This document shows positions 25,308-39,400 of a stretch of DNA of 64,000 nucleotides, one piece after another. This DNA is from Pocillopora verrucosa (lineage: Eukaryota > Cnidaria > Anthozoa > Scleractinia > Pocilloporidae), in NCBI RefSeq assembly GCF_036669915.1, contig NC_089323.1, forward strand, positions 15,181,340 to 15,245,339, read 5' to 3'. The position numbers were made by a program, and so were the translations under genes. The stretch's first letter is position 1; every line of letters starts with the position of its first letter. The notes beneath the pieces are model-generated. The model had not been told where the DNA came from. It saw nothing but the letters and a program-made list of their open reading frames with translations, and searched no databases.

Positions 25308-26462
25308 ACCAAATGTTAAGAAAGTCAATCATTAACGTAATACGAGCTTAAATGAAAATTTCCCTTAATATCGACTATGATGGTTTGGATTTGGTTAGTG
25401 TTTTCTTTGTGTATAAGGTCTGTTTTTAAACTGAACGCGTGAACTGTTTCTTGACCGGGCGAAACAAAATGTAACAAATAAAATGAAAGAGCGCAGCAAA
25501 CATGAGTCATAGATAGGACGGGTAGGGAAGCGAGGAGTATTGTTCAAAGTGTATAGCAAAGTGTCACATTAGAATTATAACTTTGAAGAACCAAATTTTT
25601 TTTCTTTAATTATCACCAGTAAGTACCTGAATGATGATCGATCTACAATAGATCTCCGGATTTTGAAGCTCTTCTTAGCGGCCAGTGTACTGGACGCGGC
25701 GGGATCTTTAACAGAAATATATGCTATTGATTCATGGATGAGCTGCGAGACTCAGACGGCCTGAAAAAGAACCCCAGTAGTAGAGTCAGACATTCACTTA
25801 AGCCCATTCTTAGTGCACCTCAACTTTCAAAACATAAAAGATCGAGAACTAGCCTGTGAAACTAATGGTCCTGTTTGCGCTTAAAGCGTTAGTCATTAGT
25901 CCCAAGTCTTTTGCGGCTTCGCCGCTTGTTTTTATGCTTCAAAGTGGAGCACAAATGCCGCAAGGTCTATGTCATACTCGACAAATTTGGAGTTTCAAAA
26001 AACAGAAAACTTTGGAAGCTACAGGGAAAGAATGATAACTTTGCTTAGCCTGGAGATATTCTCCAGAGACCGATGATTGCTCAGAGCGATAAAAGGAGGC
26101 AGTTTTGAGATAAACCTCCCCGTTTCTCTTTCTTTTAAGCTAGGCGAGGAACGCGATGCGTGACAAGGTTAACATCGCTATGTACCTAGTGTATCTGTCA
26201 TGGACTGTGCGTAGGAAAATTGTCACAAATAAACAAGGACAGGTTCAGGCGCCCATTCTAAAATTGATGCGTAAAATAACTTCGCCCTTTATGCATCCTT
26301 ATAGCAGCGATATCCTCATAAAACCGAATTTAGCTGACGATAAAGTGACCAATATCGGGAAAACTTTAGTGGGGGCCACAACCAAATTTATCGAAAAGTT
26401 AAACTCGATTATCAAAGACGGTTTAAATACTCAGTTGGTCATAACTTTTTCTTAAATGTGGT
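25308..26462. other. H2B-H1 spacer, unit 2
   Basis: Matches the unit 1 spacer, including the GCGGC-TTC-GCCGC hairpin at 25913-25925. It carries an extra stretch of about 150 bp (about 25695-25840) that unit 1 lacks. No gene. Confidence 0.6.
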
Positions 26463-26478
26463 GGCTCCTAAAGGAGCC
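26463..26478 (-). terminator. Histone stem-loop of H1 (unit 2)
   Basis: GGCTCCTTTAGGAGCC, minus strand, 29 bases after the H1 stop. Confidence 0.9.
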
Positions 26479-26507
26479 GTTTTTTAAATCAGGAGTTTAT
26501 GTCCTCC

Positions 26508-27071
26508 CTATTTCTTGGCCGCTTTCTTCTTCGGAGATTTCTTCGGAGCTTTCTTGGCGGGCTTTTTAGCTGCAGGCTTCTTCGCTGCTGGTTTTTTGGC
26601 CGCAGGTTTCTTTGCTGCTGGCTTTTTAGCGGCAGCTTTTTTCGCTGCTGGCTTTTTGGCGGCGGGTTTCTTTGCTGCCTTCTTCGCCGCTGGTTTCTTC
26701 GCTGCTGCCTTTTTGGCGGCGGGCTTCTTTGGTTTGGCAGCAGGCTTCTTCTTTGCAGCTGGCTTTTTCTTCGGCTTCTTCTCTTTCTTTTCCTCCTTGG
26801 GCACCTTGAAAGAACCAGAAGCACCAACTCCCTTGGTGTGGACAAACTTGCCACTAGTAACACCCCTCTTCAAAGCCATCTTCAAGTGCGAGCCGACCTC
26901 ACCAACCTTGTAGTTGGCTTTGATGTACTTCTCGATGGCTTGGCGGGAAGAACCATTTCGCTCTTTCAACGCTAAGATAGCAGCTTTGATCATGTCTGCA
27001 TATGGTGGATGCTCGGCTGGCTTTTTGGGCGCAGCTGGCTTCTTTTTAACGGGAGACTTTGCTTCGGACAT
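26508..27071 (-). CDS. H1: Linker histone H1, unit 2
   Basis: 187-residue H1 with the same globular domain as unit 1 ([19 protein letters not shown] to [10 protein letters not shown]; one Ser/Ala change is seen in the first helix). The Lys/Ala/Pro tail is shorter and rearranged, ending [15 protein letters not shown]. It starts [11 protein letters not shown], against [11 protein letters not shown] in unit 1. Most differences lie in the tail and head, as expected for linker histones. The stem-loop is intact. Confidence 0.97.
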   Translation of the reverse strand: MSEAKSPVKKKPAAPKKPAEHPPYADMIKAAILALKERNGSSRQAIEKYIKANYKVGEVGSHLKMALKRGVTSGKFVHTKGVGASGSFKVPKEEKKEKKPKKKPAAKKKPAAKPKKPAAKKAAAKKPAAKKAAKKPAAKKPAAKKAAAKKPAAKKPAAKKPAAKKPAAKKPAKKAPKKSPKKKAAKK

Positions 27072-28594
27072 GTTGTGTGCTGTAGAACCTTCGGAACTAA
27101 GACTAATAGTGAGTTATTGAGCGCGCAAGGTGATCTTATACTTAGTAAACGGACCACTGAGGAAACATGATTGCTACAAAATGGCGTCGCTCAAACTGTG
27201 TTAGTTTGCTTGACATTCTGGTCGATAACAAGCTAATTCAGGAACTTCAAATCTTTGCCTATTAAATAGATCTTAGCTTCGTTATATGGCAAACATTATA
27301 TGTGAAATATACTTTGATTTACCCAAAGTTAGAATGACATTTTACGGTCAAAAGTCTACAAAGCGGTGTGATTCCAAAAAGAACTTAGGATAAATGACGA
27401 AAGAATGTCTCTTTAAATCGCTTTATTATATAATTAGACATTTTAGGAAAGAAGAGGTCCTGGAGTTTGAATTTGTATGAAGAAATGAGCATTTTGATGC
27501 ATATTCAAAGGCAGAGTGGACTTTAAATTTGAACAAGAAGAACAAAACTACAATTTCCGCCATTTTATACGTGACCTGTATGCTAAATTTCTTGAATGAG
27601 CAAAATGACCCGAAAATATGGCTAAATAGCAATCGTTTGAAAATCAGTGGTGCTGGAACAAGGTTCTCAGCTTAGTGTGGCGGATTTGCCTCGCTTTCTT
27701 ACACGCTGTTTATGCATGAATCAGTTGCGCGCTCTCGACTTTCGAGCAGACTTTATGCCACGAGCGGAGTGGAGTTAGAGAGCTGTATTCTCAGAAATAA
27801 AGTTTATTGACAAAGTAGAAATTGCACACAAGATGACAATGTGATGTGCTTCCTAAATGCTGCAACAGGTCTCCTTTACGTTGTGCAGTGAAGTTCAGAA
27901 CTACGCGAAATAGCATACTGCTTGTGAGTATCTAGTATATTCTATTGTCGATCGATAGAGAGTCACTGTTACGATCCTTTATGGCGCGAGGTAGTAGGTC
28001 GGGACTTGCAAACATCCTATAGTTACGGTCGGAAAGCCGGAGTCCTAAGTAAGGCCTTTCTGTAAAAAATGAGTCTTTCGATGCAAATTCAAAGACAGAC
28101 CGGCATCTAAATTTGAACGACGACAAAAACCTGTTTCACGATACAAACAGGATTGAAGCAACAACGTTCGCCACTATATGCACAACCATGATAGGAAGTG
28201 TGCTTAATTTGGTGAAAGAAGTAAAAGTGTGTTTTATTACGAATTGATAACTCTCGAAAAATGTATCATGTTTTAACTGAAAGAAACCCGTGGGAGTAAC
28301 GACGAGACTTACCAGGGAGCGCTGATGATTTACATAATATTAGCGCCAAAAAGATTACATGTTTTAGAGACAGATATAACATGTAAATGATAAATGGTGA
28401 AAAATTAGTATGTTTGGCTTATCCTGGAGATAAGTTTTCCTATGAACGGCTGTAGGTTGGACAACTGTGATTCCTATGCGGTTAGGACTTGCCACTCAGA
28501 GCGCTTTAAGTAGGACAATTTCAGATAGTATAATTTCTCATTTCATAACTCCAGCATAGCGCTGTTAAGTTGGTTGTTGAGGGGCTCATAGTTT
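27072..28594. other. H1-H3 spacer, unit 2
   Basis: Highly similar to 20708-22270, with small indels. It includes the H1 promoter. No gene was recognised. Confidence 0.6.
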
Positions 28595-28618
28595 GGTCAT
28601 TGCTTTTATTCATGTGGT

Positions 28619-28634
28619 GGCTCCTAAAGGAGCC
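28619..28634 (-). terminator. Histone stem-loop of H3 (unit 3)
   Basis: GGCTCCTTTAGGAGCC on the minus strand. Confidence 0.9.
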
Positions 28635-28659
28635 GTTTGTGATTTGAAGCGAAGTCCAC

Positions 28660-29106
<447 letters not shown>

Positions 29107-29515
29107 TTATTTATTGATATTGATTTATACCTGGCGGGCTTACTTGTGATTGGCTCAAAATGAAGAGATTTGATTGGTTAGGTACGAAAGCTGTGAATAA
29201 TTTCACGGATCTGCGATCTTATTTTGATCCGAAGTAACATGGAAGGTCGTTTAGGCATAAGCTAAGTATTATCCTTGCTTAAATTTAACACATAGCATAG
29301 CTAAAGAGGAAAAACAAATATTTTTAGCGTTGTGCACATGTGACTTTTGGATAGAGCAGACTTGTTTTCCATTGAAACATACGCGCGCGGGAAAACCGTG
29401 TGATTTATGCTATAACAGTAAAATTATGCTTAGATATTTGACTCAACCAATAGCAACCCTTATTCCCATTCTGTTTTCTGAGAGGTCTTATCTTTCTGTA
29501 TATAAAACTTAATAA

Positions 29516-29872
<357 letters not shown>

Positions 29873-29898
29873 ACAGACACTCTTAACACTAAACAAAC

Positions 29899-29914
29899 GG
29901 CTCCTTTAGGAGCC
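29899..29914 (+). terminator. Histone stem-loop of H4 (unit 3)
   Basis: GGCTCCTTTAGGAGCC, then ACCAAATACAAAGAAAG. Confidence 0.9.
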
Positions 29915-31676
29915 ACCAAATACAAAGAAAGTCATGATCAATACACATGTGTGCCGTTCATATAGATAATTTGAAAAAGAAAATAAATTGCACCATCCGC
30001 GCGCGGCACGATATGGGGCAGGAGCTTGGAAAAGAACATTGCGCGCAAACGAAGAGCAAATGAAATCTCGTCGGCATTACTTGCCCGCTTTCTCTTGTCC
30101 CTCTATCCTCCCTCCCTCTAACCATGTTTCTACAGTTGAATATTTATATAACCATAAGGTTTTTCCATAAACTATATATAATCCAGTTGTATACTTCGCT
30201 TGTAAGTTACCTGCATCAGTTTCTTCCCTTTCCGATTGTATTTTTAGCATAAATTGAACATAAAATCAAAATCAAACCAGCTCACTTTCAAACAGGAATT
30301 AGAAGCAATTTCTAAAAACCGCCAGCGACGTCGAAATGAAAGATTCAACGATAAACGATTTTGGCGCCCAACTGAAGAGGGTTGTGCAATACACCCAAAC
30401 TGAGTCCGATGGACGAAGGTCACGAACAACCAGACTCACCGAAAGTCAGTTAGCGAGAGACTTAGTAAATATACAGTAAAGTATATAAATTTTGGTTAGC
30501 GAGTGCTCAGTATTTTTCTGGTCAAAATTCTAGCAGCCACCTTTGATTCTTTGATTTTTACAGCAGCCTAAGGGTGGAGAGAGAAAGAAATAAAAGTTTT
30601 ATTAAGTTGGTGAAAAATGGTCGCAAGGAAGGAGAAGAGAGGGGGTCCCCACGGGAGTATAATTGGCATGCTCTCGCATTTCATTTCGTGAGATGGTTGA
30701 TTATACAAACAACCAAGTAGAGCAAGATTTCATGAGGAGGTGGAGGTTTTGTTCGATTCTCGTATTTCATGTATGTGACATGTTGTCGTCTCGCCTTAGT
30801 TTAGACATTTATGCCTTGTTTTAGATGGTTTTAGATTGTTTGTGAGTGGTTGTTGAAATTTTTGAGGTGGTTGTAGGTGGTTTTAGGTCGTTCCATGTTT
30901 TAGTACTTACGGATGCTTTATAAATTCAAATGCTAAAATGTTCTGCGAAATGTTTTTATTGCAATTTTTTTTTCCTACCGTGGTGCTAACCCACTGAACT
31001 CACTCTCTGAAGACATTCAATTTAAATCATCATTCAAAACCAAAATTAGCACTCACAACTGCTCATTATCTCAGATTCATATGATTATTTCTTTAGACAT
31101 TTAAATGTACTTTTTAAAATGTTGTTATAATAATTTAGATGTTAAATTCAGTATTGAACTAACCACATGCCCCTTGCAGAAATCAACCCAGTTGATGGGG
31201 TAAGTGTGTTTTATATAAAGTCTTTTAATTACTTCATCTCAGTTTGATGTCAGGCTATAAATGCTTGGTAGTAAAAACAGTTTCTAAATTGACAGCTGGA
31301 CTAGTGTTGCCAAATTTTTAGACTTAAAAGTACAAATTTAGTTACCAAGGTTTATTACCACTGGCTACTATTGGTCATTCCACTGTTATGACGTTTTACC
31401 AGGGCTTGGAAAAAATACTTTGCAACTTGCAAATATCCACATATATCATATGTTAAACCATTAAAAAAGGAATACTTATCACATGATGTTTTCTGGTTCT
31501 TATCAGTTATTCACCCATATTCTATTAAATTTGTTAATATTGTTTTAACAGGGTCAAAGCCTCGCTCAAATTCAGCTGTTCAATCTGTTATAATTCACTG
31601 CGGAAGAAACCTGAACATTTGACAAATATTTGATAAATAGTGATGCTAAGGAGAAGGAAATGGGCAAGAGAGTGAG

Positions 31677-31879
31677 TTAAATCCCACTAGTGACCAAGAC
31701 AGAATTTCTCCTTACAATATCAATACAATATCAAGCAGGCAGGTGATGAGAATAGAGAAGAATATAAATTATGGGATTATTAGTTGATCCAATACCAAAT
31801 TCTCTGAACTACCATCATAAGAATTGTATGGCAGATAGTGAGGAGAATTACCAATGAGATCTTGGGAGCGAAAGGGTTA
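31677..31879 (-). repeat. MITE family B copy
   Basis: Contains AGAATTTCTCCTTACAATATC, AATACCAAATTCTCTGAAC and GATCTTGGGAGCGAAAGGGTTA. It is the inverse of the copy at 6603. Confidence 0.6.
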
Positions 31880-32455
31880 TGATAGTAAATATAAAATGTG
31901 ACTGGTTGAATCTAGGGATGATGACACTTATTTTTAAAGTTGTAGTGTTTTAGAATGTTTAAGTCTACCCTCCCCACCCCCCTTGTTTGTATATCGGAGC
32001 ATGCATGTTGCAATGTTGAGAATTAAAACAACGTGTTGGATTCCTTTTCAAAGGTGTTCTTTACTGTTTGTGTTAAACCCGTAAATTCACAACAAAAGTG
32101 TGGAAAACAAAAGAAACATATTAGCCCGTGAGTGATGATTTTGAGCTACAAATGAGAAAACAAGTGAAAACTTCCACTGCATTCCTGTTAGCTGCTCAAG
32201 CATGTTGTCTGATCAGACATTGCAAACAATAGGAAATGATTGATCAGAAGCTGAAATCAGCAAACAATCTCAACTCATATTAATAACTGTTTGATTATAA
32301 AGCAAAATGGAGTTGTGAACACTGACCTAACATCTTAACAAATGTAACAAAAAAGCTTTATTATATAATTATTACATATTGTTTAATTAATAAACATGTT
32401 GAATGTTGATGTTTTTATTATCATGTTTTACTCTTTCATTGTTCAGTTCTCAGCA

Positions 32456-33964
32456 ATGCCCCTCAAGCCTCTGTCATGGAATATAAAAGATGTAAGCTGA
32501 AGTGATTCAGCTGAGGAAAGATCTACAGGTAAGAATTAGACTTGGCCATCAATGGCTGGTTCCTATTGTGGAAATTTCTTTTCACCATGGAGCAAATATC
32601 CTCTTCTCAAATATGAGAGGATTGTGTAATGAACAAGTAATGGGATCCTAGATTTTGTGTCATTTGTAGCCATAATGATCCTCCTGAATGCTTGGATAAA
32701 GTTACAGTATGTTTCAGTTGGATGAAAGCAAAAAAAAAAAAAATACAAAATACTGAGGAAAGCAAACACACAAAGAGCAAACAAACAAACAAACAGGATT
32801 TGTAACTAAAGAAAATGATCAAACTCAGTTCTTGAGGTCTGCCAACATGACAGCCAAAGAAGTTGGTGTGCAAAAAGAAGACAAAAATAGAAAAATTAGT
32901 GTGGGGTGGGGTGGGAGGAACTTGAGAACCTGCAGAAAAACAGTCAGAGCATTTAAGACAAGAACTGAAAACAAACTCAATCAAGAGATCTAGGAGTTAA
33001 AACCAGGCTAAGCATTGGAAACTATGAAACTCTTTCACAATTATAGCATACTTCCTCTTGCTAATGTTTTCACCCAATGGATCTCAACAATAATTCTCCT
33101 TACTTTCTGCTCTCCATTTTCCATAATTTTGCCTTGAGTTGTTGTTGTTAAGTCAATACTATATTATTTTTTATTCTTATCTCCTGCCTAGTTTGGAATT
33201 ATATTTATATTTTAAGGAAAAATTAGTTACAGATCATTCAGAAGAATTCGGGAACATATTTATCTTACTCAGGATTACTAATTGCCTCCTGAATTGACAG
33301 TTTTGTGAACTTTAAACTGCAGGTGACACAAAGAGGAAAAACAGCAGTGCCTTCAGTTCAAGAGACTGTTAAAAGAATTATTTGTGAGGAGGTAAGATTT
33401 CAAATCTTATTTTTAAATTGGATTCTTTCAATAACTAGACTTCTTTCAGATAGATTTGTCTTTTCAAAGCTGTTTTTCATTAGATAGTGGTTAGTAACCT
33501 ACTTGCAGAGAAGTATTCAGTTGGCAAGAACCAAAAGCGGCATTGATAATGACTTTGAAGTGTTCGTACCTTTGAATTTTGGGAACTTTACTTTCATCGA
33601 TCAAAAGTTAATTTTGTGGACATGGGCTGTGCCTGAAACAAATGAAAAATTTAACTCTTGATTTTAAAGGAACTTCTTGTTTATGCAAACTGAACTTGTC
33701 TCCTCTGGTCCCATGTATGGTGCCATACAGTCCTCAGGAAAATTTTTTCAAAATTGTTTTTCCTGATGATAAATAGGCTTTCTCCTTATTTTACACACAA
33801 GGAATGTGGTGTAGAGGGGGGAGGGTGGGGGGAGAATTTGATGATGATCTAACGCAATAGTACATCATTGTTACAATTGCCTTTCTTTTTTTCTTCTCTT
33901 TTAGCCCCATAACATTGGAGTTTATAAGTCTCTAAAAGTCAAATTGGATCTCCTGGACTATTAA
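32456..33964 (+). CDS. Possible small spliced gene (doubtful)
   Basis: Three segments join with consensus splice sites and matching phases: 32456-32491 (ATG, MPLKPLSWNIKD), 33323-33391 (VTQRGKTAVPSVQETVKRI and on) and 33905-33964 (PHNIGVYKSLKVKLDLLDY, stop). Together they would encode 54 residues. An AATAAA signal follows at 34047-34052, 83 bases after the stop. The middle and last segments have good acceptors (CTGCAG, TCTTTTAG). Against it, a stronger donor (ACAG/GTAAGA near 32529) would lengthen exon 1 past an in-frame stop, so this could be a non-coding RNA. No family is recognised. Confidence 0.25.
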
Positions 33965-36412
33965 AAAGCAGGATGGAAATGCAATAATTGCTGTTAGTAA
34001 CATTATTACTTACTAATTAAAATCTTTATTATTTGCTTCTTACCTTAATAAAATCCTTCTTTGCTTAATCATTTTCTCTGAAGGTCCTTTAGGGCATAGA
34101 AATTTGTTGGCTTTCCTCGTGTGCTGGATGTAATGATAGGTATTTATGTCAATCCACTACCACTCTGAAAACAGTGAAAAAAAATATTTTACAAAACTTT
34201 TCCAAAAAAGATCCACGACACGTATGCCACATATAGCAAAGTTCCCTTCCCCCCCCCTCCCTCTATGCTCCCTTCCTCTACCCACAAAATATGGATTTTC
34301 CTATTATTCAAAGGTAAGGAACCTGTGGTTAAAGCGGGATTCCTGTGGTGAGGATCACTGTTCCTTTATTCATTTTTCAGGTGGTCTTGTTCTTTAGGAA
34401 ATCACCACCCCCACCCCTTCGTTTAAGATTTTATTCTATCTCTTTGTGGCACTGAACAAGACAATTTACAGTACAACAAAAGATGATATAAATGGTCTTT
34501 CCAGACAACAAAGTTTTAACTAATCAAGCGTGATCAAGGTCATGGTGTTACTCATCCACCTATCAGCTGGTCAAGGTAACACGTGTAGAGCCAAGAGCCT
34601 CAGGAACCCGTTGTCGACAAACAAGATGAGAAACAGGTCAGGAAAATGGCCATGTAAACCACTATAGCTAACTCAAGGGGGCGTGGAAAAAATGTCCTCT
34701 GGTGACATTAAGGCAGAACAGCATAACGAGACAAAGAGAAGATCAGGTTTACTTTCTATGATATGATATGACCATGTTTTTATGTCATCAAATTTTCAAG
34801 GCTTCCAAATCGTATTCTCTTTCTCAATGATCTTTTACCTTATCAACCAAGGTAAGCAAGATAGAGTTTGCGCACAAGCTAACTCAAAATGGCCCCCATT
34901 ACCGGTCCACGGTACTGTTTTTGTCGCGTGAAGGCATCAGGACTTTGGTTACCCCCCCTCCCTGGTGGGATGCTAGTTTATCGTAGCTTACCCCCCCCCC
35001 TCCGGCTCAGAATTTTCGTAAGGTTTCCTAACAGGTTACACACCTGACTTGAAAAGAGAAGACAAGAGGAAAATTCGTTTGATGGTAAACTTCGCGGGAA
35101 AATTAATGCACCATCCGGGAGTGGTCTTTTGAGCTTTAGTTTCCATTATAAGTCCCTTTGCGCAAATTTGGATCGTTCGGGGATTATAAAGAGAAAAAAA
35201 TGAGAGAAAATAAATGGATAGAGTCAAATTTCGGAGGAAAAATTTTTTCTCATTTCTTTTTTCGTCTTTTTTATTTTCTGGGAATGGCTCCTTCCCGTAG
35301 GGAGTCAATATGCCAGCCTCGACGGTATTAATTAGACTACACTTTGCCAAAGTTTGTTTGTTTGTCGTTGTCGAATCTAACGTGAAATTTCCCTTAAAAT
35401 ATAATGGTGGCAATGTTCTTCATCTCAATCTACTAAGCTTTATTAAAACAAATTAGGCTGCTAAGATTACAAATTTTCCTTTTCTCCTCTAAATATGTCA
35501 TTTCGACGATTAAAAATTAACTTAATAAGCTAACGTAAAGCGGTCATGCAAAAAATTACGTTTAACTTAATGGAAATGAATTGAAACTCTGATGCCCTTC
35601 TTTTGCCGGTGTACACCTTCTTCAATTGCAAAACCATCTTTAAATTGAAAATACTTCGATTTATGAAAACTATTTCAATATCTTATTGTTCGAACAATCA
35701 TGCATATCTTTAAAACAACGAAGAGAATCACAGTTATGAACTCTGCCTCGCTCCCAAAATGAGGATTAAGTGTCTGGGTGTCACGGGTTTCGAATCCCGT
35801 GGAAGCCAGGCGTTTTTCAGGCTTTATTTCTTTGATTTCTTTACTTGTAGTTTACCTGCAACGATTATTTCTTTGCATGCTAGAAAATATTCAAAAAAAG
35901 AGAAAAAAATCAATACTTCAGCCATTCTTGCCCTCAAGTTTTAGTTTGCCTTAGTAATTGTGCAACACTAACAATCTAAAATTCGGGCTAAGAGGTGACC
36001 TGTAACCTTTGCTGTTCTCTGGTACTTTGTGCGGGTCGAGATAATTAGCAGTTGGCGCGAATCTCAGCTAGATTAAATGGGTCAATTTTTATGTGTAAAA
36101 AAAGTAATTGATTAAAAAAAAAAAATTAAGATTTATCATTGATAACACGCCCCGTGTCCTGGCTTAAGCCAAACATACACCGGAATAATTGGTATTGCAA
36201 TTGGAAACTTGAATTTGACGGTTAGACTTTCGCATCAAGGAATTAAGAAATTCTTGATTTACTTTTCAGCAATTCTCTGACGAATTTTGACCCGGGTAAC
36301 CTACCCACGAGACCAACGTGAAGTCGACAGGTTTTTACGTATTTTTTCAGTGTTTTTCTTTAGAGACTTTACTTTACTGGTATTTACTGAACTGCATCAG
36401 TGCAATTTCCTT

Positions 36413-39400
36413 TTATGGCATCTGTTCGTGTTCATCTTGACCCTCAACTTCAGTTATTGATGCTTCTTTTCCTTGGGATCTGAAATCAAAGGAACATTAC
36501 AGTCATTGAACTAAACAGCGTTTTGATGACGTAAAGTTGTTGGCGTGAAAGGATTTTATAGGTTTTGTTTTCGCGGCTAAAAGGAAAGACGAATAAAACC
36601 GGAGCAGAGTAAATCAGATCACTTGCGTAAATTCATCTCCGAGAATGATTTTCATCACTCTTTAAAAAGCGAAGTTTACCAACCTTTTATATCAGCTTAT
36701 TGCAGATAACTGTACGGTAACATACATTCAGTAAAATTCTGTATAAATATTGCTACTTACGATTCTTTACAGATTTGTCCAAAATCGACTGTGACGTCAT
36801 CACCAATGAGTACAAACGGAGCCCAGAACCGCGGGGCATTGAACTTTTGTGATTCTCGCAGACATTTCATCGCCCGATTGAGTGACACACTGGCGCTGTT
36901 TCCATCCTTCAGATGTTGGTAAAAGCTTCTCATAAACTCCATGGTGGCCTCGTCATCAATTGACCAGAGTGCGACCAGAACAGAACGAGCACCAGCACCG
37001 AGAAAAGCCCGTGCAATGCCGACCACACCCTCACTTGACACTTTGCCCTGTGCACTGTGAGCACAGCTTAACACAACAAGCTTTGCACGCAACTTAGCTG
37101 CTTGTACATCTGAAATGGTTAACATGAAATCTGGTTCTTCCGGTCTTCTGTATTTTCGTTCTGGATTTGGAGCCAATGCAATTTCCCCATTGTCGATTTT
37201 TCCGTGCGCAGCAATGTGCACCAAAGCAACCGAACCGATTCTCTTTAGCACCTCAGCCTTGGTTGCTGCTTTTCCGGTGAGTGGCTGGATACCGAGCATC
37301 GCTCCGATCATCTCCACTTCCTTTTTGGCGAAAGGCAAGGATGAAAATTTGTCCTCTCCCAGCAAGGTGGTAATTTCTTCTAGATTTGGATCTCCTACGA
37401 GTAACGCCCCACTCTTTTGGTGATAATCTTCAGGAGAATCGTTAATCAGTTTCATACACATCAATGACGGAAGAAACCGCAATCTCACGGATTCACTGAG
37501 GTACTTTGATTCGGAATCCAAAAATGCAGCAAAAGGGGCGAGGCACAGTGGACCATCAGGAACGACGACCAACTCACCATCTTCGATGAAATTTGAAATA
37601 GGACTTATGATGCACTCATGAAAGAGACGTAGAGGATTCTTGTCAGACTGTAATAGGTTTCCTGTTTCTTCACCGGCGGGTGGCAATTCTTGTTCGGTGC
37701 TTGTCTCATCTAATGTGCAGTTTTCACAGACTACACGGAATTGTCCTCGTACTTCTTCATAAGCCTTCTTCCTTAAACTCTTTAAATAGTCGGTCGCACC
37801 TCCCAAGCGATATTTTACTTCCTTCTGTGTAAACTGTACATTTCCGTCTTTCCCGATTACCCACAGGTTAACTGCGTTTTCTTGTAGTGCAACAAAAAGC
37901 GTCGGACCAGAGATATTAGTGACCATTTCGAAGATCCCTGGTTGAACCTCAGCTGATCCAGAAACTGGCAGTTGGGAGCCATATCGTAGTTTGATGAGAT
38001 CTAACAAGGCTTGGGCTCGTCCTTGGTCCGCAACACACAACGCCTCGTCGAATTTTGATAGCTTAAGCAAAGTTCTCCAGAGAGCATTATAACTGCATTG
38101 ATGTGCATTGCGGAAGGTTACTTTCAACTCATCTTTAGCTTGAAGAACTCTTAACTGATTGAAAAATCTAACACTGCGTTGATAATAATCAACCGCTTGG
38201 TGCAAGTCACCAGAGCTTTCAAAAATAAGACCCATTTTTTGGAATGAAAATCCTTCGCTCATTTCCTCCCCTGTTTTCTGGCGGAGGTTACGAGCTTTCT
38301 TGTGATACTCCATGGCTCGTTCAAAGTCGCACTTTTGGAAAAAGAAATCGCTGAAGGCCCACAAGGCCTTTGACTCGATGGACCGGTCTCTCAGTTCTTT
38401 GGCAATGGTAAGCGCTTTCTCAAGGTACTCTTTTGCCAACTTAAAATCAGCGCGTCGAGCATAAACCATTCCAAGAACGGAATAGGCGGAAGCCTCTCGT
38501 CCCTTATCCCCACTGTCCTTAGCGAGATCAATCATTTCCTGAGAAAATTCCGTAGCTCGAAACAATTTACCCAGGCTGAAATAACTTGAACCAAGGCATT
38601 CTAAGGAGGTTAGCCTGTCTGCTTGATCTTGGGCAATGTTTCTACATAACGTGGCGTACTCGATGGCTTGATTGAGATCACCCAGCTTGTAATAATCCAT
38701 ACCAAGATTTTTGTAGGCCCTTCCCACGCGTGTTCTGTCTCCCAGTTCTTTAGCGATATTAAGATACTGCCTGTGGTGCTCTATTGCTTGATTGAAATCA
38801 TGCAGCTCAAGGTAAGCCAAGCCGAAATCGTCGTGGGCTTGTCCCTCGCCTGCCCTGTCTGCCAGTTCTTTAGTAATACTAAGATTTTTCCTGGCGTACT
38901 CTATGACTTGATTGAAATCGCCAAGCTTGTGATGAGCCGAGCCAAGGTCGTGGTAGGCACGTCCCTCGCCTGCCCTGTCTCCCAGGTCTTTAACAATACT
39001 AAGATATTGTTTGTAATACTCTATGGCTTGATTGAAATCATCCAGCTCGTGATAAGCCGAGCCAAGATCGTGGTAAGCACGTCCCTCGTCTGCCCTGTCT
39101 CCCAGGTCTTCGGCAATGGTAAGATGTTGTTTGTGGTACTCTATGGCTTGCTTGAAATCGCCCAGCACGCGATAAGCCAAGCCAAGATTGTGGTAGGCCC
39201 TTCTCTCGCCTGCCCGGTCTCCCAGTACTTTGGCAATAGTAAGATGGTGTTTGAGATACTCTGTGGCTTGGTTGATATCACCCAGCTGGTAATAAGCCAT
39301 GCCAAGATCGTGGTAGGCATGTCCCTCGCCAGCCCTGTCTCCCAGTTCTTCAGCAATAGAGAGATGTTTTTTGTGATACTCTATGGCTTGATTGAAATCC

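Larger units (their letters stand above)
30373..36412. other. Gene-poor interval between the histone array and TPR-CHAT
   Basis: Mostly AT-rich DNA without recognised genes. It includes a G/T-rich stretch (30810-30900) with GGTTGTAGGTGGTTTTAGG-like words, a family B MITE, a degenerate relative of that family near 33090-33240, the doubtful spliced gene at 32.5-34.0 kb, and C-rich runs near 34250 and 34990. A tRNA-like T-arm near 35790 is discussed among the rejected items. Confidence 0.5.

Noticed and set aside
35750-35830. tRNA-like T-arm (CACGGGTTTCGAATCCCGTG)
   Set aside because: The T-loop is one base too long, and I could not fold a matching acceptor stem, D-arm and anticodon arm. At most it is a tRNA-derived relic.
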